Positions 53,171 to 63,088 are shown, counted from the stretch's first letter. The stretch: 64,000 bases of DNA from Kumtagia ephedrae (GCF_003012745.1 NZ_PXYK01000011.1:1-64000); one strand, 5' to 3'. The notes: a model not told the origin generated them from the letters alone. Program-made: numbers and translations.

Positions 53171-54664
53171 TCAGGCGGAGCCGGCCAGCTTCATGCCCTC
53201 GTAGACCCTGGCCTGCCTTGCCGACAGCGCCTGCCAGTCGGCGAAGGCCGCCGGCGACGGGTCGACCTGCTCGGCGATGCGCGTCATCGCACGGGTGGCG
53301 GCGGCGAAGTCGGCGTGCCAGCCGGCGCCGACCGCCGCGCACATGCCGGCGCCGAGCGCCGAGGCCTCGTTCGACAGGCTGCGGATCACCGGCAGCCCCG
53401 TGGAGTCGGCGACCATGCGCAGCCACAGCGGGCTGCCGGCGCCGCCGCCGATGACCAGCACGCGCTCGACCTTGGCATGCTGGCGGCGCATCTGCTCGAG
53501 GGCGCGGGCGAACTCCAGCGTGATCGCCTCCAGCGAGGCGCGATAGAGATGGCCCATGCCGGTCTCCGGTCCCATGCCGGTGAAAGTGGCGCGCGCGTTC
53601 TCGTCCCAATGCGGGTCCATGCAGCCCATCAGGTAGGAGCACACCATGACCCCGCCCGAGCCGACGGGCAGTTTCAGCGCCTGCGCCTCCAGCCGCTCGA
53701 ACACCGTCTTGTCCTCGTGGCCGCCGGCGAAGCTGTCGAGCAGCCAGTTGACGAAATAGGCGCCGCCGCGCTGGCAGCTTTCGAGCAGGTAGCCGTCGCC
53801 GGTCGGCGAGACCAGCGTGCGCCAGTAGCGGCTGAGCTCCGGCGTCGGCGACCACAGGCCGCCGACCACCGCCGTGCCGAGATTGAGATAGACCACGCCC
53901 GGGCTGGTGGCGCCGACGGCGAGGCCGGCCGAGTGCCCGTCGCCGCCGCCGGCGAATACCGGCGTGCCCGGCCGAAGTCCGGTCGCCGCCGCGGCCGCCG
54001 GCGTGACGTGGCCGATCGGCGCGCCGGGCCGGTAGAGCGGCGGCAGCTTCGACAGCGGTATGCCGAGATGGTCGAGGATTGTCCGCGACCATTGCTTTTC
54101 CTCGATGTCGAAGATGCCGAACGGGTCGGCGCTGGTCCAGCTCGCCGCCGCCTCGCCGGTCAGCTTCTGGACGAGGAAATCATGCACGCTGAGGATCTGC
54201 GCGGCGCGGTCGAGCAGCTCCGGCTGGTGCTCGCGCAGGTAGCGCAGCCGGTAGACGCAGGGGATGACGTCCACGGGCTTGCCGGAGATGGCATGCAGCC
54301 GCTCGCCGCCGAGCTCCTCTGCCAGCACCGCAACCATTTCGCGCGCCCGCCGGTCGAGCCACAGCGTCGCCGGGGCGAGCGGCCGCCGGTCGGCGTCGAG
54401 CAGCGCCATGGTCTCGCGCTGGTTGGCGATGGCGATGCCGTCTATCGCCGCCGGATCGACCTGGCCGGTGACGGCGGCGAGCGCGGTGGCCGCGGCGGTC
54501 CACCAGTCCTCCGCATTCTGCTCGGCGAGCAACGCGCCCGGCGTGCTGATCGCATGCGGCGCGCGGCCTTCGGCGCGCGGCGTGCCGTCGGCCGTCCAGG
54601 CGATCGCCTTGACCGACTGGGTGGATGAATCGATGCCCACGACATAGCGTTCATGCGGCTGCAT
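53171..54664 (-). CDS. FGGY-family carbohydrate kinase
   Basis: This 497-residue sugar or polyol kinase begins VVGIDSSTQSVKAIAW (phosphate-binding loop 1) and has DGIAIANQRETMALLD. The second ATP-binding half reads VLVIGGGAGSPLWLRMVAD, the FGGY signature 2 region. It is nearest to xylulokinase by appearance, but EryA-type and glycerol kinases share this fold. The ATG at 54664 has GAGGAGGAG upstream. It is cotranscribed with the SorC regulator gene 93 bases upstream and converges on the phosphotransferase genes. Confidence 0.9.
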   Translation of the reverse strand: MQPHERYVVGIDSSTQSVKAIAWTADGTPRAEGRAPHAISTPGALLAEQNAEDWWTAAATALAAVTGQVDPAAIDGIAIANQRETMALLDADRRPLAPATLWLDRRAREMVAVLAEELGGERLHAISGKPVDVIPCVYRLRYLREHQPELLDRAAQILSVHDFLVQKLTGEAAASWTSADPFGIFDIEEKQWSRTILDHLGIPLSKLPPLYRPGAPIGHVTPAAAAATGLRPGTPVFAGGGDGHSAGLAVGATSPGVVYLNLGTAVVGGLWSPTPELSRYWRTLVSPTGDGYLLESCQRGGAYFVNWLLDSFAGGHEDKTVFERLEAQALKLPVGSGGVMVCSYLMGCMDPHWDENARATFTGMGPETGMGHLYRASLEAITLEFARALEQMRRQHAKVERVLVIGGGAGSPLWLRMVADSTGLPVIRSLSNEASALGAGMCAAVGAGWHADFAAATRAMTRIAEQVDPSPAAFADWQALSARQARVYEGMKLAGSA

Positions 54665-54757
54665 GCAGTTCTCCTCCTCGCAGCGTCTTCCTCGCGCCGG
54701 CAGGGGGCCGGCCGGAACCGCGACGCCTCCTTTGACAGCGCGGGCCCGGATCCTTCC

Positions 54758-55744
54758 TCAGCCGGCCAGCAATGCCTCGCCGGTTGCCATGTCGGTCACG
54801 AAATGGGTGGCGTAGCCGGCTTCCAGCGTGGCGGTGATGGCGGCGATCTTGGTCTGGCCGCCGGCCATGCAGATGCGGCTCTTCACCTGCCTCAGCTCGT
54901 CGAGCGTGATGCCGACCATGCGGTCGTCATGGTCGCCGCCGATCGGCATGCCGTGCACGTCGATGAAGCGGCCGATGATCACGGCGACGGCGCCCTGCTC
55001 GACATAGGCGTCGATCTCGGCCTTCGAGGCGATGCCGGAGACGCGCACCGTACTGCGCGGGCCGATGTCGCCGACGCCGAACAGGATGCGGTCGGTCGAA
55101 TGGATGAGCTCGAACTGCTTCTTCAGCACCGGCTCGGCGAGCAGCATCGCCTTCAGCTCGCGCGTCGACAGCACCGCCGGCGCCAGCAGGTTGACGCAGC
55201 GCGCATGGATGCGGTTCGACAGCAGCGACGTGCACAGCTCGGCCGAGAACTCCGGCTCACCGGTCGAGCTGCCTGACACCTGCACGACCGTCACGTTCCG
55301 GACAGGCCGCGGCAGCGATATCTGGTTGGCCACCGCGAGCACGGTGCGGCCCCAGGCCACGCCGATCGTGTCGCCGTCCTCGATCTGCTCGGCCAGCACC
55401 CGCGCGCCCGCGTCACCCAGCCGGTCGACCAGGTTCTGCTCGTCGCCGGTCGGGATGACGAAGGCGCCGTCCAGGCTGAATTTTTCCATGAGGGCGCGGG
55501 CGACGGCCGTGCGGCCAAAAGCCTGCGGACTGATCCGGACGGAGACGATCTCGCGCTCGCGCGCCTCCTGGAGCAGGTTGACAATGGTGGCGCGCGACAC
55601 GTTGAGCTTTTTGGCTATCTCGCTCTGCGTCAACTGGTCGGCATAGTAGAGCCATGTCGCCCACATGACCGCATCGTCGAATTCCGTCGGCAGCCTCGCC
55701 TCGGAATTCCCGCCGGTTCTTGCTGCCGTGCCGCCGTTCGCCAT
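54758..55744 (-). CDS. SorC-family sugar-binding transcriptional regulator
   Basis: This 328-residue regulator has an N-terminal helix-turn-helix (LTQSEIAKKLNVSRATIVNLL) and a long sugar-binding domain with the family motifs DGDTIGVAWGRTV and VSGSSTGEPEFSAEL. SorC proteins such as EryD sense sugar or polyol phosphates. It diverges from the glycerol-1-phosphate dehydrogenase-like gene, so the 113-base gap between them should hold its operator. It likely controls both the FGGY kinase gene and the plus-strand operon. Confidence 0.92.
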   Translation of the reverse strand: MANGGTAARTGGNSEARLPTEFDDAVMWATWLYYADQLTQSEIAKKLNVSRATIVNLLQEAREREIVSVRISPQAFGRTAVARALMEKFSLDGAFVIPTGDEQNLVDRLGDAGARVLAEQIEDGDTIGVAWGRTVLAVANQISLPRPVRNVTVVQVSGSSTGEPEFSAELCTSLLSNRIHARCVNLLAPAVLSTRELKAMLLAEPVLKKQFELIHSTDRILFGVGDIGPRSTVRVSGIASKAEIDAYVEQGAVAVIIGRFIDVHGMPIGGDHDDRMVGITLDELRQVKSRICMAGGQTKIAAITATLEAGYATHFVTDMATGEALLAG

Positions 55745-55796
55745 GGCCTATCTGATCATCTTGGTAACATTTGTCAACGATACCTGTCTTGTGTCT

Positions 55797-55821
55797 TGAC
55801 ATCTGCCACTGCCTGTTGTCA
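55797..55821. promoter_or_regulatory. Inverted TGACA/TGTCA in the divergent SorC promoter region
   Basis: TGACA (55797-55801) and TGTCA (55817-55821) are inverted copies 15 bases apart, and another TGTCAA lies at 55772-55777. Two overlapping TTGACA boxes face opposite ways, as expected for divergent promoters. This is the likely SorC operator region, but the exact site is uncertain. Confidence 0.4.
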
Positions 55822-55857
55822 CGTGTCGGGCAAGGACGGAAAAGACTGATTGCGGGC

Positions 55858-57213
55858 ATGGAAACGGCAAGGAAAAAAAGCGCGGAGAGCGACGCTCCGA
55901 TCGGCGGCTGGACGGCGCTGATCGACGATGTGCTCGCCGGCCGCTGGGTCAGCCCGGATACGGGCAAGGCGGAGCGCGTTCCCTATGACAGCATCGTCAT
56001 CGAGGAGAGCCTGGAAGGCGCGGAAGCCGATCTCGTCGCCGGCCTGAAGCTCGGCGAGAAATTCACCGTCGTCGCCGATGCCGACACCTGGGACGCGATG
56101 GGTTCGCGGGTTGCCAGGGCACTGACGAAACTTGGTCCGGTCGACATCGTCATCCTCGATCGTCCGCATGCCGATATGGAGAGCATCGAGCTGCTTACCG
56201 GCAAGCTTGCCGGCAGCGAGGCTGTCGTCGCCGTGGGATCGGGCACCATCAATGATCTCTGCAAATTCGTCACCGCCAAGCAGGGGCGCCGCTACTGCGT
56301 GTTCGGCACCGCCGGGTCGATGAACGGCTACACCTCGACCACCGCCTCGATCACGCTGGAGAGCGGGCTGAAGGTGTCGCTGCCGTCGCATGCGCCGGCC
56401 GGCTTCTTCGTCGATCTCGGCGTGTCGGCGGCCGCGCCGAAGCATCTCGCAGCCGCGGGCTTCGCCGACTGCCTCGTGCGCTCGGTCGCGCAGGTCGACT
56501 GGTGGCTGTCGCACCGGCTGCTCGGTTCGCTCTACGCCACCGCGCCCTACGCGCTCCAGGACGAGGACGAGAAGGCGCTGAACGCGCGCGCCGGCCTGCT
56601 GCCCAGGGGCGACATCGCCGCGCATGGCTATCTCTACCGCGTGCTGACGCTGTGCGGACTCGGCGTGTCGATGACCGGTATGTCGCATCACGGCTCGATG
56701 GGCGAGCACCAGATCTCGCACTACATCGACTGCTTCGCCGGCGACCGCCACCCCGGCACACTGCACGGCCAGCAGGTCGGCGTCGGCGTGCTCACCATGG
56801 GGCGGCTGCAACGTCAGATGCTGTCGAGCGACAAGCCGCCGGTGATCAAGCCGACCCGCATCGACCGCAACGGCATGGCCCGCCGCATGGGCGCCGAGGT
56901 GGCCGGGCAATGCTGGACCGAGATCCAGCCGAAGATTTTCGACGAGAAGGGCGCTGACGAATTCAACGCGAAACTGGAGGCGCTGTGGCCGCAGCTCCGG
57001 CGCGAGCTTCAGGCCTTCGTCATCCCCGTCGACGAAATGAGCCGGCTGCTCGCCGCAGCCGAAGGGCCGATGACCGCCGCCGATCTCGGCCTGCCCGTCG
57101 ATTTCTACCGCGAGGCCGTGCTGCACTGCCGCGAGATGCGCAACCGCTACTCCTTCCTCGACCTTGCCGCCGACGTGGGCATCCTCGAGGATTTCGTGGC
57201 CGGGGAGCATTGA
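55858..57213 (+). CDS. Glycerol-1-phosphate dehydrogenase-like enzyme (EgsA/AraM family)
   Basis: This 451-residue protein belongs to the iron-dependent dehydrogenase group of glycerol-1-phosphate dehydrogenases. It has the NAD-binding VGSGTINDLCKF near residue 121. Metal ligands occur in GFADCLVR, in SHHGSMGEHQISHYID and in HGQQVGVG. Bacterial members (AraM) convert DHAP to sn-glycerol-1-phosphate; here a catabolic direction is suggested by the neighbours. I chose the ATG at 55858; an upstream frame start at 55771 covers the promoter. The C-terminus is about 50 residues longer than in the archaeal enzymes. Confidence 0.85.
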   Translation: METARKKSAESDAPIGGWTALIDDVLAGRWVSPDTGKAERVPYDSIVIEESLEGAEADLVAGLKLGEKFTVVADADTWDAMGSRVARALTKLGPVDIVILDRPHADMESIELLTGKLAGSEAVVAVGSGTINDLCKFVTAKQGRRYCVFGTAGSMNGYTSTTASITLESGLKVSLPSHAPAGFFVDLGVSAAAPKHLAAAGFADCLVRSVAQVDWWLSHRLLGSLYATAPYALQDEDEKALNARAGLLPRGDIAAHGYLYRVLTLCGLGVSMTGMSHHGSMGEHQISHYIDCFAGDRHPGTLHGQQVGVGVLTMGRLQRQMLSSDKPPVIKPTRIDRNGMARRMGAEVAGQCWTEIQPKIFDEKGADEFNAKLEALWPQLRRELQAFVIPVDEMSRLLAAAEGPMTAADLGLPVDFYREAVLHCREMRNRYSFLDLAADVGILEDFVAGEH

Positions 57214-57216
57214 GCG

Positions 57217-58032
57217 ATGCGCCCGGTCGCCGACATGCCGATCGAGACGGCCGCCGGCGTCACGGTGCTGTTTGCCGACATCGACGACACGCTGACCCAT
57301 GAGGGCCGGCTGCCGGCCTGCGCCTATGAAGCGCTGGAGGCGCTGGCCAGGGCCGGCATCGCGGTCGCGCCCATCACCGGCCGGCCGGCGGGCTGGTGCG
57401 ACATGATCGCTCGCATGTGGCCGGTGGCGGGCGTGGTCGGCGAGAACGGCGCCTTCTATTTTTCCTACGACGAGGCGGCGCGGAAGATGCGGCGCTCCTT
57501 TGCCATCGACGCCGAGATCCGCGCGAAGGATCGCGAACGGCTCAAGGCGGTGCGTGAGCGCATCCTGCGCGAGGTGCCGGGTGCGGCGGTGTCGGCCGAC
57601 CAGCTCTACCGCGAGGCCGATCTCGCCATCGACTTCTGCGAGGACGTGCCGCCGCTGCCCAAGGCCGAGGTGGTCCGCATCCGCGAGATCTTCGAGGAAG
57701 AGGGCGCCGTCGCCAAGATCTCCTCCATCCATGTCAACGGCTGGTTTGGCCGCTACGACAAGCTGACGATGTCGCGGCGCTTCGCCGCCGACATTTTAGC
57801 CATCGACATCGACAGGGATCGCGACAAGATCGTCTTCGTCGGCGACAGCCCCAACGACGCGCCGATGTTCGGCTTCTTCCCCAATGCCTGCGGCGTCGCC
57901 AACGTGCTGGCATTCCGCGGCGAGATGGAGGCCGAACCGGCTTACGTCACCAAACGCGAGGGCGGTTTCGGTTTCGTCGAGGTGGCCGACCGGCTGCTCT
58001 CGGCGCGTGCCGCGAAGGCTGGTGCCGCATGA
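57217..58032 (+). CDS. HAD-superfamily phosphatase
   Basis: This 271-residue HAD hydrolase of the Cof-like type has motif I FADIDDTLT, motif II in PITGRP, the lysine of KISSIHVNG-like cap boundary, and motif IV GDSPNDAPMFGF. The cap sits in the middle (C2 type). It removes phosphate from small sugar or polyol phosphates. It lies three bases after the dehydrogenase gene and its stop overlaps the glpD start (ATGA), so the three are one translational unit. Confidence 0.88.
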   Translation: MRPVADMPIETAAGVTVLFADIDDTLTHEGRLPACAYEALEALARAGIAVAPITGRPAGWCDMIARMWPVAGVVGENGAFYFSYDEAARKMRRSFAIDAEIRAKDRERLKAVRERILREVPGAAVSADQLYREADLAIDFCEDVPPLPKAEVVRIREIFEEEGAVAKISSIHVNGWFGRYDKLTMSRRFAADILAIDIDRDRDKIVFVGDSPNDAPMFGFFPNACGVANVLAFRGEMEAEPAYVTKREGGFGFVEVADRLLSARAAKAGAA

Positions 58033-59567
58033 CGGGCGTCCATGACCTTGCCATCATCGGCGGCGGCATCAACGGATGCGGCATCGCCCGCGATGCGGCG
58101 GGGCGTGGACTGAGCGTGTTTTTGTGCGAGCAGGGCGACCTCGGCTCGGCGACGTCTTCTGCCTCGACCAAGCTGATCCATGGCGGGCTGCGCTACCTCG
58201 AACATTACGACTTCAAGCTGGTGCGCCATGCGCTGGCCGAGCGCGAGCGGCTGTGGGCGATCGCGCCGCACATCATCTGGCCGCTGCGTTTCGTGCTGCC
58301 TCACCGCAAGGGTCTGCGCCCGGCCTGGCTGCTGAGGCTCGGCCTTTTCATCTACGACCATCTCGGCGGCCGCAAGCTGCTGCCGGCGACCCGCACTTTG
58401 CGGCTGGCCAGCGATCCGCTCGGCGCGCCGCTGCACGACGTGTCGTCGGTCGGCTTCGAATATTCGGACTGCTGGGTGCAGGACAACCGGCTGGTCGTGC
58501 TCAACGCTCGCGACGCCGAATCCAAGGGCGCCGACATCCGCCCGCGCACCCGCTGCACAGCCGCCAAACGCGAGGGCGGGCTGTGGCGGCTGACCCTTCA
58601 GGACGCCGACGTCGGCCCGGCCTACACCATCCAGGCGCGCGCCGTCGTCAACGCCGCCGGCCCGTGGGCCGAGCGCGTGCGGTCCTCGGTCGTGCAGGTG
58701 GAGGCGCCAGGTGCGCTGCGGCTGGTGCAGGGCTCCCACATCGTGGTGAAGCGCCTTTACGAGCACGATCGCTGCTACATCTTCCAGAATCCGGATGGGC
58801 GCATCTTCTTCGCCATTCCCTATGAGGAAGATTTCACCCTCATCGGCACCACCGACCGCGATTTTGCCGGCGAGCCGGGCGCGGTGCGGGCCTCGAACGA
58901 AGAGATCGCCTATCTCTGCGATGCGGCGTCCTCCTATTTCCGCAAGGCGGTGACGCCGACCGACGTCGTTTGGAGCTATTCGGGCGTGCGCGCCCTGTTC
59001 GACGACGGCGCGGCGAACGCGCAGAAGACCACACGCGACTACGTGCTGGCGCTCGACGCCGGCAGGGATGAGGCGCCGCTGCTGTCGGTGTTCGGCGGCA
59101 AGATCACCACCTATCGCTGCCTTGCCGAGGACGCGCTGGAGAAGCTGGCGGCGGTGTTCCCCGACTGGCGGGCGCATGCGGGCTGGACGGCGACGAAACC
59201 GCTTCCCGGCGGCGATTTTCCGGTGGACGGCGCCGAGACGCTCGCCCGCCACCTGCGCCAGGACTATCCTTTCCTCGGTGAGCGCGCAGCGCGGCGGCTG
59301 GTGCGCCACTACGGCACCGAAGCGCGCATCATCCTCGGCAAGGCAAGGAGTGCGGCCGATCTCGGCCGCGATTTCGGCGGCTCGCTCAGCGAGGCGGAAG
59401 TGCGCTTCCTGATCGCTCATGAATATGCCGCAAGCGCCGAGGACATAGTCTGGCGGCGCACCAAGTCGGGCCTCACCATGACGGCCGGAGAGATCGCCGC
59501 GCTCGACGCTTGGCTGGAGGATTTCAGGAAACAGACGGAGGCATCGCTGTTGAAGCAGGCGGGCTGA
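58029..59567 (+). CDS. glpD: Aerobic glycerol-3-phosphate dehydrogenase
   Basis: This 512-residue flavoprotein of the GlpD family oxidises sn-glycerol-3-phosphate to DHAP and passes electrons to quinone at the membrane. The FAD fingerprint AIIGGGINGCGIARDAAGRG is at residues 8-27, followed by SASTKLIHGGLRYLEHYDF. The substrate-site region IGTTDRDFAGEP and the C-terminal FGGKITTYR are typical. The related EryB of erythritol catabolism shares this fold, so another polyol phosphate is possible. The start overlaps the HAD stop. Confidence 0.87.
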   Translation: MTGVHDLAIIGGGINGCGIARDAAGRGLSVFLCEQGDLGSATSSASTKLIHGGLRYLEHYDFKLVRHALAERERLWAIAPHIIWPLRFVLPHRKGLRPAWLLRLGLFIYDHLGGRKLLPATRTLRLASDPLGAPLHDVSSVGFEYSDCWVQDNRLVVLNARDAESKGADIRPRTRCTAAKREGGLWRLTLQDADVGPAYTIQARAVVNAAGPWAERVRSSVVQVEAPGALRLVQGSHIVVKRLYEHDRCYIFQNPDGRIFFAIPYEEDFTLIGTTDRDFAGEPGAVRASNEEIAYLCDAASSYFRKAVTPTDVVWSYSGVRALFDDGAANAQKTTRDYVLALDAGRDEAPLLSVFGGKITTYRCLAEDALEKLAAVFPDWRAHAGWTATKPLPGGDFPVDGAETLARHLRQDYPFLGERAARRLVRHYGTEARIILGKARSAADLGRDFGGSLSEAEVRFLIAHEYAASAEDIVWRRTKSGLTMTAGEIAALDAWLEDFRKQTEASLLKQAG

Positions 59568-59666
59568 GACGGATGAGCGGGCGGCGGCAGGCCACCCTGA
59601 GGAGAAAGAACGCCGGACGCAAACCCCAGGAGGGGGGCCGGCGGTTGTGGAGGAGCAAAAAGCGGG

Positions 59667-60554
59667 ATGAGCGTCGCACAGGTCAAGCGCATCTCGATCT
59701 CGGATTCGCCGATACCCTGGCTGCTGCCGCTGGTCAGCCTGCTGGTGGTCTTCACCATCTATCCGCTGATCTACAATATCTGGCTGTCCTTCCACGAGTT
59801 CGTGCCGCGCAAGCGGGCGCTGCAGTTCGTCGGCGTCGATAACTGGGTGCAGCTGTGGAACGACGCGCGCTTCTGGAGCTCGCTCGGCGTCACCTTCGCC
59901 TATTTCGCCATCGCGCTGGCGTTCGAGCTGGCCCTCGGCATGGCGATCGCGCTGCTGCTCGACGCCGAATTGCCCGGCTTCGGCGCGTTGCGCGCCATCC
60001 TGTCGCTGACGCTGGTCATCCCGCCGGCCATCGCCGGCATGATGTTCTTGCTGATGGAGGACCCGCAGTTCGGGGCGCTGACCTACATCCTCAATTCGCT
60101 AGGTCTGCTCGACAAGTCGATACCCATCCTCGCCACGTCGTCCACGGCGCTCGCCGGCGTGCTGCTCGCCGAGATCTGGCAATGGACGCCGTTCATGGTG
60201 CTGATCTTCCTCGCCGGCCTGCGCTCGCTGCCGACCGAGCCCTACGAGGCGGCGATGATCGACGGCGCCTCGTCGTTCCAGATGTTCCGCCGGCTGACCC
60301 TGCCGATGATGTCGCGGGTCATCGCGGTGGCGGTGCTGCTGCGCGGCATCGACCTGTTCCGCGTCTTCGACTACGTCTTCGTCATGACCTCGGGCGGGCC
60401 GGGCACCGCCACCTACAGCCTCAGCCTCTATGCCTGGCAACAGACCTTCAGCTTCATCAAATGGGGCTACGGCGCCACCCTCAGCCTTGTCAGCCTGGTG
60501 ATCATCATGGTGCTCGCCAACATCTTCATCAAAGTCTTCAAGGTGAGGTGGTGA
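59667..60554 (+). CDS. Sugar-type ABC importer permease 1
   Basis: This 295-residue MalF/UgpA-type permease starts with a polar leader, then helices. The coupling EAA motif reads LPTEPYEAAMIDGASSFQMF near residue 190, and the RGIDLFRVFDYVFVMTSGGPG loop follows. The ATG at 59667 is preceded by GGAGGAG. It is followed by the second permease gene and the binding protein gene, but no matching ATPase gene lies in the window. Confidence 0.92.
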   Translation: MSVAQVKRISISDSPIPWLLPLVSLLVVFTIYPLIYNIWLSFHEFVPRKRALQFVGVDNWVQLWNDARFWSSLGVTFAYFAIALAFELALGMAIALLLDAELPGFGALRAILSLTLVIPPAIAGMMFLLMEDPQFGALTYILNSLGLLDKSIPILATSSTALAGVLLAEIWQWTPFMVLIFLAGLRSLPTEPYEAAMIDGASSFQMFRRLTLPMMSRVIAVAVLLRGIDLFRVFDYVFVMTSGGPGTATYSLSLYAWQQTFSFIKWGYGATLSLVSLVIIMVLANIFIKVFKVRW

Positions 60555-60555
60555 C

Positions 60556-61437
60556 ATGCATATGAGCGCCGGCCAGCGGACGCTGCGCACCATCGCCGGG
60601 TGGGCGGTGGTCGGGCTGTTCTTCTTCCCCATCTACTTCTGGACGTCGGTCGCGTTCCGCGACGCCAAGGACATCTTCTCCTGGCCGCCGAAATTCTTCG
60701 AGTTCCCGCCGACGGTGCGCAATTTCGAGCAGGTGTTCGGCATCTCGCTCGGCTTCGGCTTCGGCAACCAGGACGTGGTGACGCCGGGCGGCGGCAATTT
60801 CTACATGGCGCCGCGGCTGTGGGACTCGATCGTGATTGCCTCGATGTCGACGGTGCTGGCGATCGTGGTGGCGACGCTCGCCGCCTACTCGCTGTCGCGC
60901 ATGGATTTCCGCGGCCGCCACCATTTCGTCAACTGGGTGCTGTCGACGCGCATGATGCCGCCGGTGGCGGTGGCCGTGCCGATGTTCTTCATCTTCAAGC
61001 AGTTCAACCTGCTCGACACCTATACCGGCATCATCCTGGTGCACGGGCTGATGAACCTGCCGCTGGCGGTGCTGCTGCTGAAGAGCTTCTTCGACGACAT
61101 TCCCGCCGAGATCGACGAGAGCGCGCTGCTCGACGGCGCGTCGCGCTGGACCATCTTCCGGCGCATCGTGCTGCCTATGGCCAAGGGCGGCATCGCCGCC
61201 ACCGCGGTGCTGTGCTTCATCTTCTCGTGGACCGAGTTCCTGTTCGTGCTGACGCTCACCCAGACCAGCATCAAGACGGTGCCGGTGGTGTCGTCCACCT
61301 TCGTTACGTCGATCGGCACGGCCTGGGGCAACATGGCCGCCCTCGGCGCCGCGGCGATCGTCCCCGCATTCATCGTCATCATGCTGGTGCAGCGCCATCT
61401 GGTGCGCGGCCTCACCATGGGATCGCTGAAGCAGTGA
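60556..61437 (+). CDS. Sugar-type ABC importer permease 2
   Basis: This 293-residue MalG/UgpE-type permease has the coupling loop IPAEIDESALLDGASRWTIF near residue 182 and a C-terminal QRHLVRGLTMGSLKQ tail that is diagnostic for the family. The ATG at 60556 is one base after the first permease stop. It forms the channel with permease 1. Confidence 0.92.
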   Translation: MHMSAGQRTLRTIAGWAVVGLFFFPIYFWTSVAFRDAKDIFSWPPKFFEFPPTVRNFEQVFGISLGFGFGNQDVVTPGGGNFYMAPRLWDSIVIASMSTVLAIVVATLAAYSLSRMDFRGRHHFVNWVLSTRMMPPVAVAVPMFFIFKQFNLLDTYTGIILVHGLMNLPLAVLLLKSFFDDIPAEIDESALLDGASRWTIFRRIVLPMAKGGIAATAVLCFIFSWTEFLFVLTLTQTSIKTVPVVSSTFVTSIGTAWGNMAALGAAAIVPAFIVIMLVQRHLVRGLTMGSLKQ

Positions 61438-61517
61438 TCCGGCGGACATCCGTCCGCCGGCGGAGTTGAAAGAACCGGGAGGCGAGGTCGCCGCCCGAAA
61501 AATGGAGGAGAAGAAGG

Positions 61518-63017
61518 ATGAAAGACAAGGACAGAAAGCTCTATCTGTCCTCGCTCACGGACAAGCTCGTCCGTGGCGAGATGGGGCGCCGCGACTTCCT
61601 GCGGCTCTCCGGCAAGCTCGGCCTCGGCGCCGGCGCGCTCGGCATGGGCCTCGGCCCGCGGCCGTATTTCGGCGTCTCCAGCGCGCAGGCGCAGGAAGCC
61701 GTGCAGCCATCGGCGGACGTCATCGCCTGGCTGAAGGAGGTCGGAAAACCGTTCGCCGGCACCACGCTGAAGCTGGCGACGGAATCGACGCCGCCGTCCA
61801 ACGCCATCAACTCGCAGCTCAAGAAGTATTTCGAGGAAGCGACCGGCATCAAGGTCGAGATCGAGGTGCTGCCGCTCGAGCAGGTGCTGCAGAAGCTGAC
61901 GCTCGACGTCGCCTCCTCGCTCGGCACCTACGACCTCTATTACATCGACCAGAGCTGGGCGGCGAGCTTCAGCCAGGACGTGTTCGACCCGCGCGAGCAG
62001 ATCTCGGCCAAGCCCGACCTTGCCATGCCGAACTACAACATCGACGACTTCCTGCCGGCGCTGGTCGACGGCATCGCAATGTACGAGGGCCGCATGGTCG
62101 GCGTGCCCTACGACATCCCGATCTTCATCATGATCTACCGCAAGGACGTCTATGAGGAACTCGGCCTGAAGGCGCCGACCACCTTCGACGAGCTCTACAA
62201 CAACTCCAAGGCGATCACCGACAAGAAGGGCCCGGACCTCTTCGGCTATGCCGGCCAGATGAAGTCGGGTCACTACGCGCTGGAATGCGAATGGACCTCG
62301 ATGCTGTGGGGCCATGGCGGCTCGATCTTCCGCAGCGACGGCACCTTCTCCGGCAATGACGAGCAGGGCATCGCGGCGCTCGATTACTACACCAAGCTGC
62401 GGGCGATCATGCCTCCGGGCGTCGACGGCTGGACCTGGGACGGCCAGGGCCAGGCGGTGGCGCAGGGCGTCGCGGCGTCGATGCTGTCCTGGGGCGAGTT
62501 CTTCCCCTATTTCGACGACCCGACGCAGACTAAGGTGTCGGGCCTGTGCGAGGCGGTCATCCCGCCGCAACCGATCGCGCTGCGCACCGTCAAGGACACC
62601 GGCTACGGGGAAATCCCCGGCGTCGGCCACCAGGGCGGCTCGTCGCTGGCGGTGTCGAAATACTCCAAGGCGCCGGACGCCGCCTGGCTGTTCATGCAGT
62701 GGGCGACCTGCGCCGACACCCAGGCGCTGATCACCGTGCTCGGCGGCGGCACCGGCCCGACCCGCGCCAGCGTCTATGACGATCCGCGCGTCAAGGCCAA
62801 TGCCCGCGTCGGCGCCGGCACCACGCGCCACCTGCCGGTGGTGCGCGAGACCATCGCCAAATACATGGGCTCGGAGCCGGACCTGCCGGAATGGGCGCAA
62901 CTCTCCAGCGACACGATCCCGGTCGGCCTCGGCAAATATTTCGCCGGCGGCTACGGCTCGTCGAAGGAGGCGATGGACGACATCGCCGGCCAGGTGGCAG
63001 CGGTGCTCAAGGGCTGA
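61518..63017 (+). CDS. Sugar-type ABC importer binding protein, Tat-exported
   Basis: This 499-residue family 1 binding protein has a twin-arginine signal (GRRDFLRLSGKLGLGAG near residues 23-39) and a long N-region. The mature fold starts near FAGTTLKLATESTPPS. An ATG at 61518 follows a strong GGAGGAGAAGAAGG. The ligand is unknown; the neighbouring GlpD and dehydrogenase suggest glycerol, a glycerophosphate or another polyol. The downstream gap contains a palindrome, so the unit may stop here or continue to the SDR. Confidence 0.92.
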   Translation: MKDKDRKLYLSSLTDKLVRGEMGRRDFLRLSGKLGLGAGALGMGLGPRPYFGVSSAQAQEAVQPSADVIAWLKEVGKPFAGTTLKLATESTPPSNAINSQLKKYFEEATGIKVEIEVLPLEQVLQKLTLDVASSLGTYDLYYIDQSWAASFSQDVFDPREQISAKPDLAMPNYNIDDFLPALVDGIAMYEGRMVGVPYDIPIFIMIYRKDVYEELGLKAPTTFDELYNNSKAITDKKGPDLFGYAGQMKSGHYALECEWTSMLWGHGGSIFRSDGTFSGNDEQGIAALDYYTKLRAIMPPGVDGWTWDGQGQAVAQGVAASMLSWGEFFPYFDDPTQTKVSGLCEAVIPPQPIALRTVKDTGYGEIPGVGHQGGSSLAVSKYSKAPDAAWLFMQWATCADTQALITVLGGGTGPTRASVYDDPRVKANARVGAGTTRHLPVVRETIAKYMGSEPDLPEWAQLSSDTIPVGLGKYFAGGYGSSKEAMDDIAGQVAAVLKG

Positions 63018-63088
63018 CATACGGGCAAGATGGGCGGCCGGCATTCCTGCCGGCCGCCCGTTCGCCCCACCCGCCTCGCTTCGCCCGG

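Noticed and set aside
53171-59567. Erythritol locus (eryABCD)
   Set aside because: The kinase, GlpD-like enzyme and SorC fit, but EryC and the isomerase genes are missing and a G1P dehydrogenase is present. I therefore do not use ery names.
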